A DNA stretch of 64,000 nt from Burkholderia sp. Bp9143 (GTDB lineage Bacteria > Pseudomonadota > Gammaproteobacteria > Burkholderiales > Burkholderiaceae). The DNA lies in contig NZ_QTPO01000023.1 in assembly GCF_003853645.1 (NCBI RefSeq), positions 1-64,000 of the forward strand, given 5' to 3'. The notes below the pieces were generated by a model. It had not been told where the DNA came from and did not search any database. It saw only the letters and a program-made list of their open reading frames with translations. The translations under genes and the position numbers were made by a program. Positions 26,981 to 35,619 of this stretch are shown here, in pieces. Position 1 is the first letter of the stretch. Each line of letters begins with the position of its first letter.

Positions 26981-27484
26981 CAGGCGCCCTCCCCGGTAAG
27001 GCCGAACGAAGCCGGCAGACGATGTTGATTCATGGCAAAGCGCACGGGCGCGGTAATTCGACGCGGTAATTCGATTGATTCACGATCTCACGCCGGCGCG
27101 AGGCGCCGAACGTGCAAGCTGCGCCCCCGGCGCGGCGAGTCGGGCCGCGACGGCACGACACTACACCAACCTGTATTTCAGGTTCAACCGTTCGGGGCCG
27201 GCGCGGCGCCGCACGACGCGCGGGCTGCACACGGATCGTGCCCGGCACGCGGGCGAACGGCTGGCGTGCGGTGCGGAGCGGCCCGGCCGCGGTCCTCCGG
27301 CCGGCATGCAGGCCCCGAATTATGCCGTGATCCGGGCCGGCCGGGAACCCGCCAGCCGCATACGGACGCAAACCATGCCGGACGTCAGCGGACGATGGCG
27401 GCGAAGCAGGTATGATCGGGGCTAGCCCCTGGCGTCGCTTGCCCCATAACCGCCAGGGATCGACCGACCAGCGGGAGGAAGGGA
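26981..27484. promoter_or_regulatory. Intergenic region upstream of the fused permease
   Basis: About 500 bases between divergent genes, without a supported gene. It must hold promoters for both the permease operon (minus) and the 88-residue gene (plus). CGCGGTAATTCGA occurs twice in tandem at 27049-27061 and 27062-27074. Confidence 0.4.
27049..27074. repeat. Perfect 13-base tandem repeat, possible operator
   Basis: CGCGGTAATTCGA twice head to tail, about 70 bases upstream of the permease start. Tandem direct repeats this close to a start often bind regulators; no such regulator is adjacent. Confidence 0.5.
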
Positions 27485-27751
27485 ATGGCAGGAAACTTGG
27501 TGATCGTCTGCCGCGATCAGGACGCCGATGCGTTCTACGAGCTGATGCAGGAGTACGGGTCGTTCCAGACCCGGCTGTCGTCGACGGCGTGGTACCTGAA
27601 CATGAACGTCGTGCCGGAATCGCTGCAGGAGGAGATCCTGGAGCGCCTCGGCCGCTATACGACCGTCTATATCTTCGAGGCCACGAGCGTGACCTACAAC
27701 ACGATCGACAGCAACGCCGCCGAGACGCTCGGCACGCTGTTCGGCGAATGA
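27485..27751 (+). CDS. Small conserved-looking hypothetical protein, possible ferredoxin-like (Cas2/SinR-type) fold
   Basis: An 88-residue soluble protein with a very strong ribosome site (GGAGGAAGGGA). It begins MAGNLVIVCRDQDADAFYEL, has a central LSSTAWYLNMNV strand, and then VYIFEATSVTYNTI. The order beta-alpha-beta with an STAWYL strand resembles small ferredoxin-like SinR/Cas2 relatives, but this is only a pattern impression and the catalytic Asp of Cas2 is not evident. No CRISPR array or cas genes are near. It is a single gene. Confidence 0.55.
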   Translation: MAGNLVIVCRDQDADAFYELMQEYGSFQTRLSSTAWYLNMNVVPESLQEEILERLGRYTTVYIFEATSVTYNTIDSNAAETLGTLFGE

Positions 27752-27757
27752 TGCCGC

Positions 27758-27782
27758 GCGGCGCCTGCCCGGCAGGCGCCGC
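27758..27782. terminator. Strong hairpin between convergent genes
   Basis: GCGGCGCCTGCC and GGCAGGCGCCGC form a perfect twelve-base palindrome arm pair with a single base between them. There is no T-tract, so it may act as a poor or factor-assisted terminator. Confidence 0.45.
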
Positions 27783-27791
27783 ATGCGCCGC

Positions 27792-29108
27792 TTACGCGGC
27801 CTGTGCGTGAAGTTCGTCCTTCGGCACCACGTCGAACGGGAACGTCATCGCCACGCGCAGGCCGCCCTCGGGACGATTGCCGATCTCGCACGCCCCGCCC
27901 AGCCTCAGCACCAGCCGCTCGACGATCGCGAGCCCGAGCCCGCTGTGGCCGTTCCCGCCGCGCGCCGGGTCGAGCCGCACGAACGGCCGCGTCGCGGCCG
28001 CCAGGTCGCGCGGCGCAATCCCGCCGCCGCTGTCGCTGACCGACAGCACGTAACCCGCCGGCGTGCGCGCCGTCTCGACGAGCACGGGCGGCGCGCCGTA
28101 CGCATGCGCATTGTCCAGCAGGTTCGACAGGATCCGGTCGAGCGTCGCGGTCGGCAGGCGGAAGCCTTCGTCGGCAGCCAGATGCGTCTGGACCGCCGGC
28201 GCGTTCGGTGCGACCGCGCGATAGCTGCGCGCGATCCGCTCGCAGGTCTGGTCGACCGGCACGGGCTCGCTGCGGTCCGCCCCGCCGTGCGCGAACACGA
28301 GGAACTGGTCGACGATGTGTGACATCGAGTCGACATCGCGCACCACGCCGTCGCGCAACCGCGCGTCGTCCATCATTTCCGCGCGCAGGCGCATCCGCGC
28401 GAGCGGCGTACGCAGGTCGTGCGCGACGCCGGCCAGCATCACCGCGCGGTCGCTCTCGGCCTGCGACACCTGTTCCACCATCTGGTTGAAGCCGTGCGTG
28501 AGCTGGCGCAGCTCGCGCGGGCCGCGCTCGCGCAGCGGCGGCACCGGCTGGCCGCGGCCGAAGCGCGCGACCGCGCGCGCCAGCGAGCGCAGCGGCTGCT
28601 GCAGCTGCCAGGCCGCGAACAGCGCGGCGATCACGCCGGCCGAGAAGATCGTGCCGAGCCACAGCAGCATCCGGTCGAGCGAGCGCGGCGGGCGCAGCGG
28701 CTGCACCGGCACCACGATCCAGTTGCGGTCGGTCGGCTCCTTGACCCACAGCACCGGCGGATGGCCCGGCGCGCCGACCGCGACCAGGGTGCCGGCCGGC
28801 ATCCGCTCGCTCACGTCGTCGCGGAAACGCTTGAGCGGCGCCGGCAGATTCGACTCGGCGTCCTTCGGTACATCGGGACTGTCCGGCGACACCAGCCGCA
28901 CCCGAGACGGCAGCGGCTGGTCGGGCGTGCGCTCAACGTGCTGGCGCACGGCGTCGACAAGGAACGCGGCCTCCTCGACCGCGTAACGCGTCTGCATCTG
29001 GCTGCGCTCGAGGCGCATCGCGAAGAACCACGCGAAGTGCGACAGGAGCAGAACGCCGACGACCAGCAGCGCCAGCCGCCCGAACAGTGAATCAATGGGT
29101 TTGCGCAT
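27792..29108 (-). CDS. Sensor histidine kinase, EnvZ-like
   Basis: A 438-residue membrane sensor kinase. An N-terminal helix (LALLVVGVLLLSHFAWFF) is followed by a periplasmic loop of about 120 residues. A second helix (LLWLGTIFSAGVIAALFAAW), a HAMP linker, and the kinase core come next. The H-box reads VAHDLRTPLARMRLRAEM, the N-box NLLDNAHAYG, and the G-boxes DSGGGIAP and GNGHSGLGLAIVER. It starts inside the end of the response regulator gene, with which it shares about 17 bases, so the two are co-translated. The stimulus is unknown. The Spy/CpxP-like gene transcribed away on the other side suggests an envelope-stress role. Confidence 0.88.
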   Translation of the reverse strand: MRKPIDSLFGRLALLVVGVLLLSHFAWFFAMRLERSQMQTRYAVEEAAFLVDAVRQHVERTPDQPLPSRVRLVSPDSPDVPKDAESNLPAPLKRFRDDVSERMPAGTLVAVGAPGHPPVLWVKEPTDRNWIVVPVQPLRPPRSLDRMLLWLGTIFSAGVIAALFAAWQLQQPLRSLARAVARFGRGQPVPPLRERGPRELRQLTHGFNQMVEQVSQAESDRAVMLAGVAHDLRTPLARMRLRAEMMDDARLRDGVVRDVDSMSHIVDQFLVFAHGGADRSEPVPVDQTCERIARSYRAVAPNAPAVQTHLAADEGFRLPTATLDRILSNLLDNAHAYGAPPVLVETARTPAGYVLSVSDSGGGIAPRDLAAATRPFVRLDPARGGNGHSGLGLAIVERLVLRLGGACEIGNRPEGGLRVAMTFPFDVVPKDELHAQAA

Positions 29109-29817
29109 GGGCCTCGCCGTCGGGCACGAACACGTAGCCACGCCCGCGGACCGTCTGGATGAAGCGCGGCGTCGACGGATCCGTTTCCAGGATGCGGCGC
29201 AGGCGCCACACCTGGACGTCGATGCCGCGGTCGGTGCCGTCGTACTCCGGCCCGTGCAGCAGCTCGAGCAGCCGCTCGCGCGTGAGCGTGCGCAGCGCGT
29301 GGTTCACGAAGATCTTCAGCAGCGCGAATTCGCTGCTCGACAGCGTCGCCGGCTTGCCGTCGACCGACAGCGTGCGCGCCTGGAAGTCGAGCACGAAGCG
29401 GCCGAACGCGAACGGCTCGCGCTGCTCGGGCGCCGCCGCCGACGGCGTCGCGCGGCGACGGCGCAGCACGGCCTGCACGCGCGCGAGCAGCTCGCGCGGG
29501 TTGAACGGCTTGCCGAGGTAGTCGTCCGCGCCGAGTTCGAGCCCGACGATGCGATCGACGTCGTCCGCGCGCGCGGTCAGCATGATCACGGGGATGTCGT
29601 CGCCGGCCGCGCGCAGCTGGCGCAGCGCGGTCAGGCCGTCCACGCCCGGCATCATCAGGTCCAGCACGATCAGGTCGGGCCGCTCGCGCTCGAGGCGCTT
29701 CTCGAGCGTCGCCGCGTCGTGCAGCACGGACACTTCCATCCCCTGGCGCACGAGATAGTCGCGCAGCAGGTCTCGGAGTTCTTGGTCGTCGTCGACGATG
29801 AGGATCTGGGTAGTCAT
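29092..29817 (-). CDS. OmpR-family response regulator
   Basis: A 241-residue regulator: receiver domain with acidic pocket VDDDQ near residue 10 and phosphoacceptor Asp53 in LIVLDLMMPG, then Lys in LGKPFNPREL. An OmpR-type winged helix occupies the C-terminal 100 residues (ALRTLTRERLLELLHG, GIDVQVWRLRRILE, IQTVRGRGYVFVP). ATG 29817 fits the canonical length; the frame extends far upstream without sense. It leads the two-gene operon with the EnvZ-like kinase and lies divergent from the Spy-like gene, which is a likely target. Confidence 0.92.
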   Translation of the reverse strand: MTTQILIVDDDQELRDLLRDYLVRQGMEVSVLHDAATLEKRLERERPDLIVLDLMMPGVDGLTALRQLRAAGDDIPVIMLTARADDVDRIVGLELGADDYLGKPFNPRELLARVQAVLRRRRATPSAAAPEQREPFAFGRFVLDFQARTLSVDGKPATLSSSEFALLKIFVNHALRTLTRERLLELLHGPEYDGTDRGIDVQVWRLRRILETDPSTPRFIQTVRGRGYVFVPDGEAHAQTH

Positions 29818-30043
29818 GGCTCGAAGTTTACCGCGCGAGCGCGGAGTCGAAGAACGAAACAAAGGGACGAAAGGGTTACTGCGGGTTACGGCGCAAGGGA
29901 ACTGTAATGCGCCGTAACCCGGCAGCCACCCCGCGTAACACCCGCCAGGGCACGCGCCGCTAACCTGCGTCTTACCGGATGCGGCACACGGGTCACCCCG
30001 CGCACCGCATCGCCGGACCCTATGGATACAAGGAGTTTCTGAA

Positions 30044-30595
30044 ATGTATAAGAAGACTTCCCGAGTGGCCATTGCGGCCGCCACCGTGCTCGCTCTCGCA
30101 TTCGGCACCGCGCATGCCGCGCAGCCCAACGACATGCCGCCGCCGGGCGGCCCCGGCATGCACCAGATGCACGGCGGCCATGACGGCGGCCCGTTCGGCG
30201 TGATCATGAAACTGCACGACCAGTTGAAGCTCAACGCATCGCAGGAGCAGCAATGGCAGACGGCCGTCAATACGATGAAGCAGAACCATGAAGCGATGCG
30301 CAAGAGCCACGAGCAGATGCGCGAGCAGTTCAAGGCGCAGCAGAACCAGCCGATCCTCGACCTGAACGCGATGCACGCCGCCCGCCAGCAGGCCGAGCAG
30401 CAGAATGCGCAGCTGCGCGAACAGAGCTCGGCCGCCTGGCTCGCGTTCTACAACGGGCTGAACGATCAGCAGAAGACGACGGTCAGCACCGCGCTGAAGC
30501 AGCAGTTCGCGCGGATGGAGCAGCGTCACGAGAAGATGAAGGAACGCTGGGAGCAGCACCGCGCTGCCAAGGGCGCGTCGGCGCCGGCGCAGTAA
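30044..30595 (+). CDS. Spy/CpxP-family periplasmic chaperone
   Basis: A 183-residue periplasmic protein: Sec signal peptide (ending GTAHA), then a His/Met/Gly-rich segment (MHQMHGGHDGG) that could bind copper or zinc. A long helical part is rich in Gln, Glu and Lys. It carries the LTxxQ-type repeats of the family in altered form: LKLNASQEQQWQ early and LNDQQKTTV later. Such proteins prevent aggregation of unfolded envelope proteins and are induced by Cpx- or Bae-type signalling. An OmpR/EnvZ pair lies divergently upstream with a gap of about 225 bases. It ends at a strong terminator. Confidence 0.78.
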   Translation: MYKKTSRVAIAAATVLALAFGTAHAAQPNDMPPPGGPGMHQMHGGHDGGPFGVIMKLHDQLKLNASQEQQWQTAVNTMKQNHEAMRKSHEQMREQFKAQQNQPILDLNAMHAARQQAEQQNAQLREQSSAAWLAFYNGLNDQQKTTVSTALKQQFARMEQRHEKMKERWEQHRAAKGASAPAQ

Positions 30596-30627
30596 AAGCC
30601 GGCGGGCCGCCTCCCGGGGCGGCATCG

Positions 30628-30668
30628 CAGGGGACGCGGGCACCCGGCCCGCGTCCCCTGTTTCGTTT
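30628..30668. terminator. Intrinsic terminator after the Spy-like gene
   Basis: Perfect thirteen-base stem CAGGGGACGCGGG/CCCGCGTCCCCTG with a seven-base loop, followed by tttcgttt. It lies between convergent genes. Confidence 0.85.
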
Positions 30669-31366
30669 CAGGCGACGTCGAACAGCAGCACCTCGGCCGC
30701 CCGGCCGCGTGCGAACGCGACCGCGTCCACCCCGGCGATCCGCGCGCCGTCGCCCGCGGCCAGCGCATGGCCGTTGACCTCCACGTCGCCGCGCACCACG
30801 TGCACATAGGTACTGCGTCCGGCCGGCACGCCGAATGCGACCGCCTCGCCGCCATCGATCAGCCCCGTGAAGATCCGCGCATCCGAGCGGATTGACAGCG
30901 CGCCGTCGTCGCCGTCCGGCGACGCGACGAGCCGCAGGCGGCCGCGCTTCTCGTCGTCGGAAAAACGCCGCTCCGCGTAGCCGGGCCGTCCGCCGCGCTC
31001 GGCCGGCTGCAGCCAGATCTGCAGCAGATGCAGCACCCGGTCGCGCGACGCATTGGTTTCACTGTGCATCAGCCCCGTGCCGGCGCTCATCCGCTGGACG
31101 CCGCCGGCCCGCACGATGGCGCCGTTACCGAGGCTGTCGCGATGCGCGAGCGCGCCGTCGAGCACGCAGGTGACGATTTCGAGGTCGCGGCGCGGCTGCA
31201 TCCCGAAGCCGCGCGTCGGCGCGATCCGGTCCTCGGTCAGCACACGCAGCGCGCCGAACGGCGGATGCATGGCCCCGGCGTCGCCGGCAAGCGGAAAGCT
31301 GTTGCTCGATTCGAGCCAGCCTTGGCGCGTGTGGCAGCGGTCGGCGGCGCGGCGGATCTGGAACAT
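30668..31366 (-). CDS. Pirin-family cupin protein with altered metal site
   Basis: A 232-residue bicupin resembling YhhW/pirin quercetinase-like proteins. Recognisable are LEIVTCVLDGALAHRDSLGN, the ligand segment LMHSETNAS (His and Glu kept), and the C-terminal cupin half. The first ligand motif, normally HPHR in GFGMHPHRDLEIVT, reads QPRR here. Two of the four metal-binding His are therefore missing, and catalysis as a dioxygenase is doubtful. The start at ATG 31366 gives the normal family length. It converges on the Spy-like gene. Confidence 0.8.
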   Translation of the reverse strand: MFQIRRAADRCHTRQGWLESSNSFPLAGDAGAMHPPFGALRVLTEDRIAPTRGFGMQPRRDLEIVTCVLDGALAHRDSLGNGAIVRAGGVQRMSAGTGLMHSETNASRDRVLHLLQIWLQPAERGGRPGYAERRFSDDEKRGRLRLVASPDGDDGALSIRSDARIFTGLIDGGEAVAFGVPAGRSTYVHVVRGDVEVNGHALAAGDGARIAGVDAVAFARGRAAEVLLFDVA

Positions 31367-31733
31367 GGGACGGGTACTCCGGCAGGCAGAGAGTCTTGCT
31401 TCGGGTTTACCTGCACTGTAGGGGCGCGCCGTGCGCGCCACAATCCGCCGCCCGCGCACCGCATCGTTGCACCCGCGAATCCAATCGATGCAATGCTCAC
31501 TGCGAATACCTCGATTACCGCAACGCCCGGATCGAACAATCGATCGGTCGCGCCGGATTGCCGTTTTCCGGGTATCGCGTTCGGGTAAAATACCGCCCTT
31601 TTGGCGTTCGCCCGTCCGGCGAGCGCCGTTGCCTGCGCGCCGAAACACGAATTTTGGCCGTCTAGAATACGCCGCGGCGCCCGGCCCGACCGGCCGCGAG
31701 CGCCCCCCGGAAGTGAGCGACAAAAGGATGGAA
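31367..31733. promoter_or_regulatory. Intergenic region upstream of the amino-acid ABC operon
   Basis: About 370 bases between divergent genes, with no supported coding frame. It should carry promoters for both the pirin gene and the amino-acid transporter operon. I could not choose a convincing -35/-10 pair or operator. Confidence 0.4.
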
Positions 31734-32510
31734 ATGAAGAAGGCCGCCCTGTGCGCCGCCCTCGCCCTCGTGGCGGGCAGCGCCTTCGCGAAAGAGTGGA
31801 AGACCGTGCGGATCGGTGTCGATGCCAGCTACCCGCCGTTCGAGTCGACCGCGCCGAGCGGCGAGATCGTCGGTTTCGACGTCGATCTCACCAAGGAAAT
31901 CTGCAAGCGGATCAACCTGAAGTGCGTGTGGGTCGCGCAGGATCTCGACGGAATCATCCCCGCGCTGAAGGCGAAGAAGTACGACGTCATCGTGTCGTCG
32001 CTGACCGTCACGGACAAGCGCCGCGAGCAGATCGACTTCTCCGACAAGGTGTACGACGCACCCGCACGGATGATCGCGAAGGCCGGCTCGCCGCTGCTGC
32101 CGACGGTCGCGTCGCTCAAGGGCAAGCGCGTCGGCGTCGAACAGGGCTCGACGCAGGAATCCTACGCGAAGGCGTACTGGGAACCGCAAGGCGTGACGAT
32201 CATTCCTTACCAGAACCAGGACCAGGTCTATGCCGATCTCGGCTCGGGCCGCCTCGATGCGACGCTGCAGGATGAACTCCAGGCCGACTACGGCTTCCTG
32301 CGCACGCCGCGCGGCAAGGGCTTCGCGTTCGCCGGCCCGGAAGTGAAGGATCCGAAGACGATCGGCGACGGCACCGCGATCGGCCTGCGCAAGGAAGACA
32401 CGGACCTGAAGCTCAAGATCAACAAGGCGCTGGCCGACATGCACAAGGACGGCACGTACGACCGGCTGTCGCACAAGTATTTCTCGTTCAGCGTCTATTC
32501 GGCTCGCTGA
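31734..32510 (+). CDS. Polar amino-acid ABC transporter, periplasmic binding protein (Arg/Lys/Orn/His type)
   Basis: A 258-residue class-SBP3 binding protein. Sec signal peptide AALCAALALVAGSAFAKEW, then the family strand VRIGVDASYPPFESTAPSGEIVGFDVDL, the hinge VSSLTVTDKRREQIDFSDKVY, and GKRVGVEQGSTQESYA. It is most like HisJ/ArgT, so it binds basic amino acids. The start at ATG 31734 has AAGG six bases upstream; an ATG six bases earlier has its site too close. It is first in a four-gene operon; a gap of about 230 bases before the permeases may hold an attenuating element, as in other such operons. Confidence 0.9.
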   Translation: MKKAALCAALALVAGSAFAKEWKTVRIGVDASYPPFESTAPSGEIVGFDVDLTKEICKRINLKCVWVAQDLDGIIPALKAKKYDVIVSSLTVTDKRREQIDFSDKVYDAPARMIAKAGSPLLPTVASLKGKRVGVEQGSTQESYAKAYWEPQGVTIIPYQNQDQVYADLGSGRLDATLQDELQADYGFLRTPRGKGFAFAGPEVKDPKTIGDGTAIGLRKEDTDLKLKINKALADMHKDGTYDRLSHKYFSFSVYSAR

Positions 32511-32738
32511 GCGCCAACAACAACGGTAAGCGGATGCGGGGGCGGCCCCGCGTCCGGCAGTACAGGCAGTCAACCACGCGCCGCCCGCCCCCTCGCCCGC
32601 CGCTCGCGCGACGGGCTGGCCCGGCACCGTTGCCGGGGCGGACGGTCATGATACGCACGGGGCGTTCCGCGCAGCTTGGCGGGCGCATCTTTCGCGGCGC
32701 ACCGCGTGCGCCCTCCGGGACCACACCAGGGACCACAT

Positions 32739-33428
32739 ATGTTTCTACAAGGCTACGGCCCGCTGATCCTCGCAGGCACCTGGCAAACCGTCAAACTGGC
32801 GGTGCTTTCGCTCGCGCTGTCGTTCCTGCTGGGCCTGCTCGGCGCGGGCGCGAAGCTGTCGCGCAACCGCTTCACGAACGGCGCCGGCACCGTCTACACG
32901 ACGCTGATCCGCGGCGTACCCGACCTCGTGCTGATGCTGCTGCTGTTCTACAGCCTGCAGATCTGGCTGAACGCGGCGACCGACGCGCTCGGCTGGGACC
33001 AGATCGACATCGACCCGTTCCTCGCCGGCGTGCTCGTGCTCGGCTTCATTTACGGCGCGTACTTCACCGAGACCTTCCGCGGCGCCTTCCTGTCGGTGCC
33101 GCGCGGCCAGCTCGAGGCCGGCAGCGCGTACGGGATGACCAACTGGCAAGTGTTCACGCGGATCATGTTCCCGCAGATGATGCGCTTCGCGCTGCCGGGC
33201 ATCGGCAACAACTGGCAGGTGCTCGTGAAGTCGACCGCGCTGGTGTCGATCATCGGCCTCGCGGACGTCGTGAAGGCGTCGCAGGACGCCGGCAAGGGCA
33301 CGCTGCGGTTCTTCTTCTTCACGCTGATCGCCGGTGCGGTCTACCTCGCCATCACGACGATCTCGAACTTTGTGCTGATGTGGCTCGAAAAGCGCTACTC
33401 GACCGGTGTCCGCAAGGCTGACCTATGA
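32739..33428 (+). CDS. hisQ: Amino-acid ABC transporter permease (HisQ type)
   Basis: A 229-residue inner-membrane permease with about five helices. It starts LILAGTWQTVKLAVLSLALS and has the EAA-loop RGQLEAGSAYGMTNWQVFTRIMFPQMMR in the second half. It pairs with the next permease. ATG 32739 is preceded by GGGAC and matches the family start; the frame extends left without sense. The stop overlaps the next start by four bases. The symbol reflects the closest known role. Confidence 0.85.
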   Translation: MFLQGYGPLILAGTWQTVKLAVLSLALSFLLGLLGAGAKLSRNRFTNGAGTVYTTLIRGVPDLVLMLLLFYSLQIWLNAATDALGWDQIDIDPFLAGVLVLGFIYGAYFTETFRGAFLSVPRGQLEAGSAYGMTNWQVFTRIMFPQMMRFALPGIGNNWQVLVKSTALVSIIGLADVVKASQDAGKGTLRFFFFTLIAGAVYLAITTISNFVLMWLEKRYSTGVRKADL

Positions 33429-34138
33429 TCGAACTCATCCAAGAATACTGGCGCAACTACCTCTACACCGACGGTTTCCGGCTCACCGGCGTCGCGATCA
33501 CGCTGTGGCTGCTGGTCGTGTCGATCGGCCTCGGCTTCTGCCTGTCGGTACCGCTCGCGGTGGCGCGCGTGTCGAAGAAGAAGTGGCTGTCGGGTGCCGT
33601 GTGGCTCTACACGTACGTGTTCCGCGGCACGCCGCTCTACGTGCAGCTGCTGCTGTGCTACACCGGCCTCTACAGCCTGCAGTTCGTACGCGGCACGCCG
33701 CTGCTCGACGCGTTCTTCCGCGACGGGATGCACTGCACGCTGCTCGCGTTCACGCTGAACACCTGCGCGTACACCACCGAGATCTTCGCGGGCGCGATCA
33801 AGTCGACGTCGTACGGCGAGATCGAGGCCGCGCGCGCGTACGGGATGTCCTCGTTCACGATGTATCGCCGCGTGATCCTGCCGTCCGCGCTGCGCCGCTC
33901 GCTGCCGCTCTACAGCAACGAAGTGATCCTGATGCTGCACGCGACCACCGTCGCGTTCACCGCGACCGTGCCGGACATCCTGAAGATCGCGCGCGACGTG
34001 AACTCGGCGACCTACATGTCGTTCCACGCATTCGGGATCGCCGCCCTGCTCTATCTCGTGATCTCGTTCACGCTCGTGTGGCTGTTCCGCCAGGCCGAGC
34101 GTCGCTGGCTCGCGTATCTGCGCCCGCAAGGCAAGTAA
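33425..34138 (+). CDS. hisM: Amino-acid ABC transporter permease (HisM type)
   Basis: A 237-residue permease, partner of the preceding one. Hydrophobic helices flank the conserved loop GEIEAARAYGMSSFTMYRRVILPSALRR, and the first helix region reads FRLTGVAITLWLLVVSIGLG. The ATG overlaps the upstream stop (ATGA). The ATPase gene follows after 18 bases. The two permeases form the membrane channel of the basic amino-acid importer. Confidence 0.87.
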   Translation: MIELIQEYWRNYLYTDGFRLTGVAITLWLLVVSIGLGFCLSVPLAVARVSKKKWLSGAVWLYTYVFRGTPLYVQLLLCYTGLYSLQFVRGTPLLDAFFRDGMHCTLLAFTLNTCAYTTEIFAGAIKSTSYGEIEAARAYGMSSFTMYRRVILPSALRRSLPLYSNEVILMLHATTVAFTATVPDILKIARDVNSATYMSFHAFGIAALLYLVISFTLVWLFRQAERRWLAYLRPQGK

Positions 34139-34156
34139 GTTTTCGCAGGACTATTG

Positions 34157-34936
34157 ATGAATTCCCAGACTCAGAAGCTTTTCGTCGACGATCTGCACAA
34201 GCGGTACGGCGACAACGAGGTGCTCAAGGGCGTGTCGCTGAAGGCGAACTCGGGCGACGTGATCAGCGTGATCGGTTCGTCCGGTTCCGGCAAGAGCACG
34301 ATGCTGCGCTGTATCAACTTCCTCGAGCAGCCGAACGCGGGCCGCATCGTCGTCGATGGCGAGGAAGTGCGCACCACGCCGGACAAGACGGGCGCGCTTC
34401 GCGCGGCCGATTCGAAGCAGTTGCAACGCGTGCGCACCAAGCTGTCGATGGTGTTCCAGCACTTCAATCTCTGGTCGCACATGAACGTGATCGAGAACGT
34501 GATGGAAGCGCCCGTCAACGTGCTCGGCATCCCGAAGAAGGAAGCCGAGGAGCGCGCGCGCGAATATCTCGAGAAGGTCGGCCTCGCGCCGCGTGTCGAG
34601 AAGCAGTATCCGTCGCATCTGTCGGGCGGCCAGCAGCAGCGCGTCGCGATCGCGCGCGCGCTCGCGATGCATCCGGACGTGATGCTGTTCGACGAGCCGA
34701 CGTCGGCGCTCGACCCGGAACTGGTCGGCGAAGTGCTGAAGGTGATGCAGAAGCTCGCCGAGGAAGGCCGTACGATGATCGTCGTCACGCACGAGATGGG
34801 CTTCGCGCGCAACGTGTCGAATCACGTGATGTTCCTGCACCAGGGGCGCGTCGAGGAAGAAGGCGCGCCGTCCGAGGTGTTCGCGAACCCGAAGAGCGAA
34901 CGCCTGCGCGGGTTCCTGTCGGGCAGCCTCAAGTAA
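34157..34936 (+). CDS. hisP: Amino-acid ABC transporter ATP-binding protein (HisP type)
   Basis: A 259-residue ATPase that powers the importer. Walker [17 protein letters not shown], the Q-loop segment [19 protein letters not shown], signature [17 protein letters not shown], and Walker [20 protein letters not shown] are all present, with the switch His in [11 protein letters not shown] set ATG 34157, three bases after a TTG that could also serve. It is last in the operon and followed by a strong terminator. Confidence 0.93.
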   Translation: MNSQTQKLFVDDLHKRYGDNEVLKGVSLKANSGDVISVIGSSGSGKSTMLRCINFLEQPNAGRIVVDGEEVRTTPDKTGALRAADSKQLQRVRTKLSMVFQHFNLWSHMNVIENVMEAPVNVLGIPKKEAEERAREYLEKVGLAPRVEKQYPSHLSGGQQQRVAIARALAMHPDVMLFDEPTSALDPELVGEVLKVMQKLAEEGRTMIVVTHEMGFARNVSNHVMFLHQGRVEEEGAPSEVFANPKSERLRGFLSGSLK

Positions 34937-34961
34937 CGCGCGCGACGCGTTACGACACGCG

Positions 34962-34989
34962 AACGGGCGCCATGCGGCGCCCGTTTTGC
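34962..34989 (+). terminator. Intrinsic terminator of the amino-acid ABC operon
   Basis: Perfect ten-base stem AACGGGCGCC/GGCGCCCGTT with a four-base loop (atgc), followed by tt and gcgttt. It lies between the operon and the convergent GNAT gene. Confidence 0.85.
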
Positions 34990-34991
34990 GT

Positions 34992-35489
34992 TTACGCGGC
35001 GTCCACCGGCGCGCCGTCGGCGAACGCACGCAGCGTATCGCCCGCGAGCCGGTAGCGCACCCATTCGCTCTGCGGCGCCGCGCCGACGCTTTCGTAGAAG
35101 CGGATCGCCGGCTCGTTCCAGTCGAGCACGCTCCATTCGAAGCGCCCGCAGCCGGTATCCACGGCGATGCGCGCGAGCGCCTTCAGCAGCCGCAGCCCGG
35201 CGCCCGCGCCGCGAAAGCGCGGCGATACGTACAGATCCTCGAGATACAGGCCCTGGCGGGCGAGCCACGTCGAATACGAGAAGAAATACACGGCGAAGCC
35301 GGCTGGCTCGCCGTCGACCTCGCAGATCAGCGCGCGTGCGGGCGAACCTTCGCCGAACAGGCTGCGCTCGAGCGACGCAGGCGTCGCGACCACTTCATGC
35401 TCCGCCTTCTCGTAGATGGCCAGCTCGGTGATGAAACGCAGGATTTGCGGCACGTCGGCGACGGTGGCGGAACGAATGTCGATTTGCAC
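34992..35489 (-). CDS. GNAT-family N-acetyltransferase
   Basis: A 165-residue acetyltransferase of the spermidine/diamine type. It begins with a beta strand IDIRSATVADVPQILRFITELA. It contains LYLEDLYVSPRFRGAGAGLRLL, the acetyl-CoA pyrophosphate loop (RFRGAG), and FEWSVLDWNEPAIRFYESVGA, all typical. The start is a GTG at 35489, preceded nine bases upstream by GGAGGG; a further-upstream ATG gives a basic, unrelated extension. It converges on the amino-acid ABC operon. Confidence 0.85.
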   Translation of the reverse strand: MQIDIRSATVADVPQILRFITELAIYEKAEHEVVATPASLERSLFGEGSPARALICEVDGEPAGFAVYFFSYSTWLARQGLYLEDLYVSPRFRGAGAGLRLLKALARIAVDTGCGRFEWSVLDWNEPAIRFYESVGAAPQSEWVRYRLAGDTLRAFADGAPVDAA

Positions 35490-35619
35490 GGTAGGGAGCC
35501 CTCCTTCGGCCCGGACGGAAAACGGAATGCGGCGCCCGCGCAAGCGCGCCTGGCGTCGGACAGATCGACATGCTACGTTCACGGATCAACTGCAGGAAGT
35601 GCAGTTTCTTCATTCTGAC

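Noticed and set aside
27485..27751. Stand-alone cas2
   Set aside because: Fold impression only; the conserved Cas2 Asp is not evident and there are no cas genes or repeats nearby.
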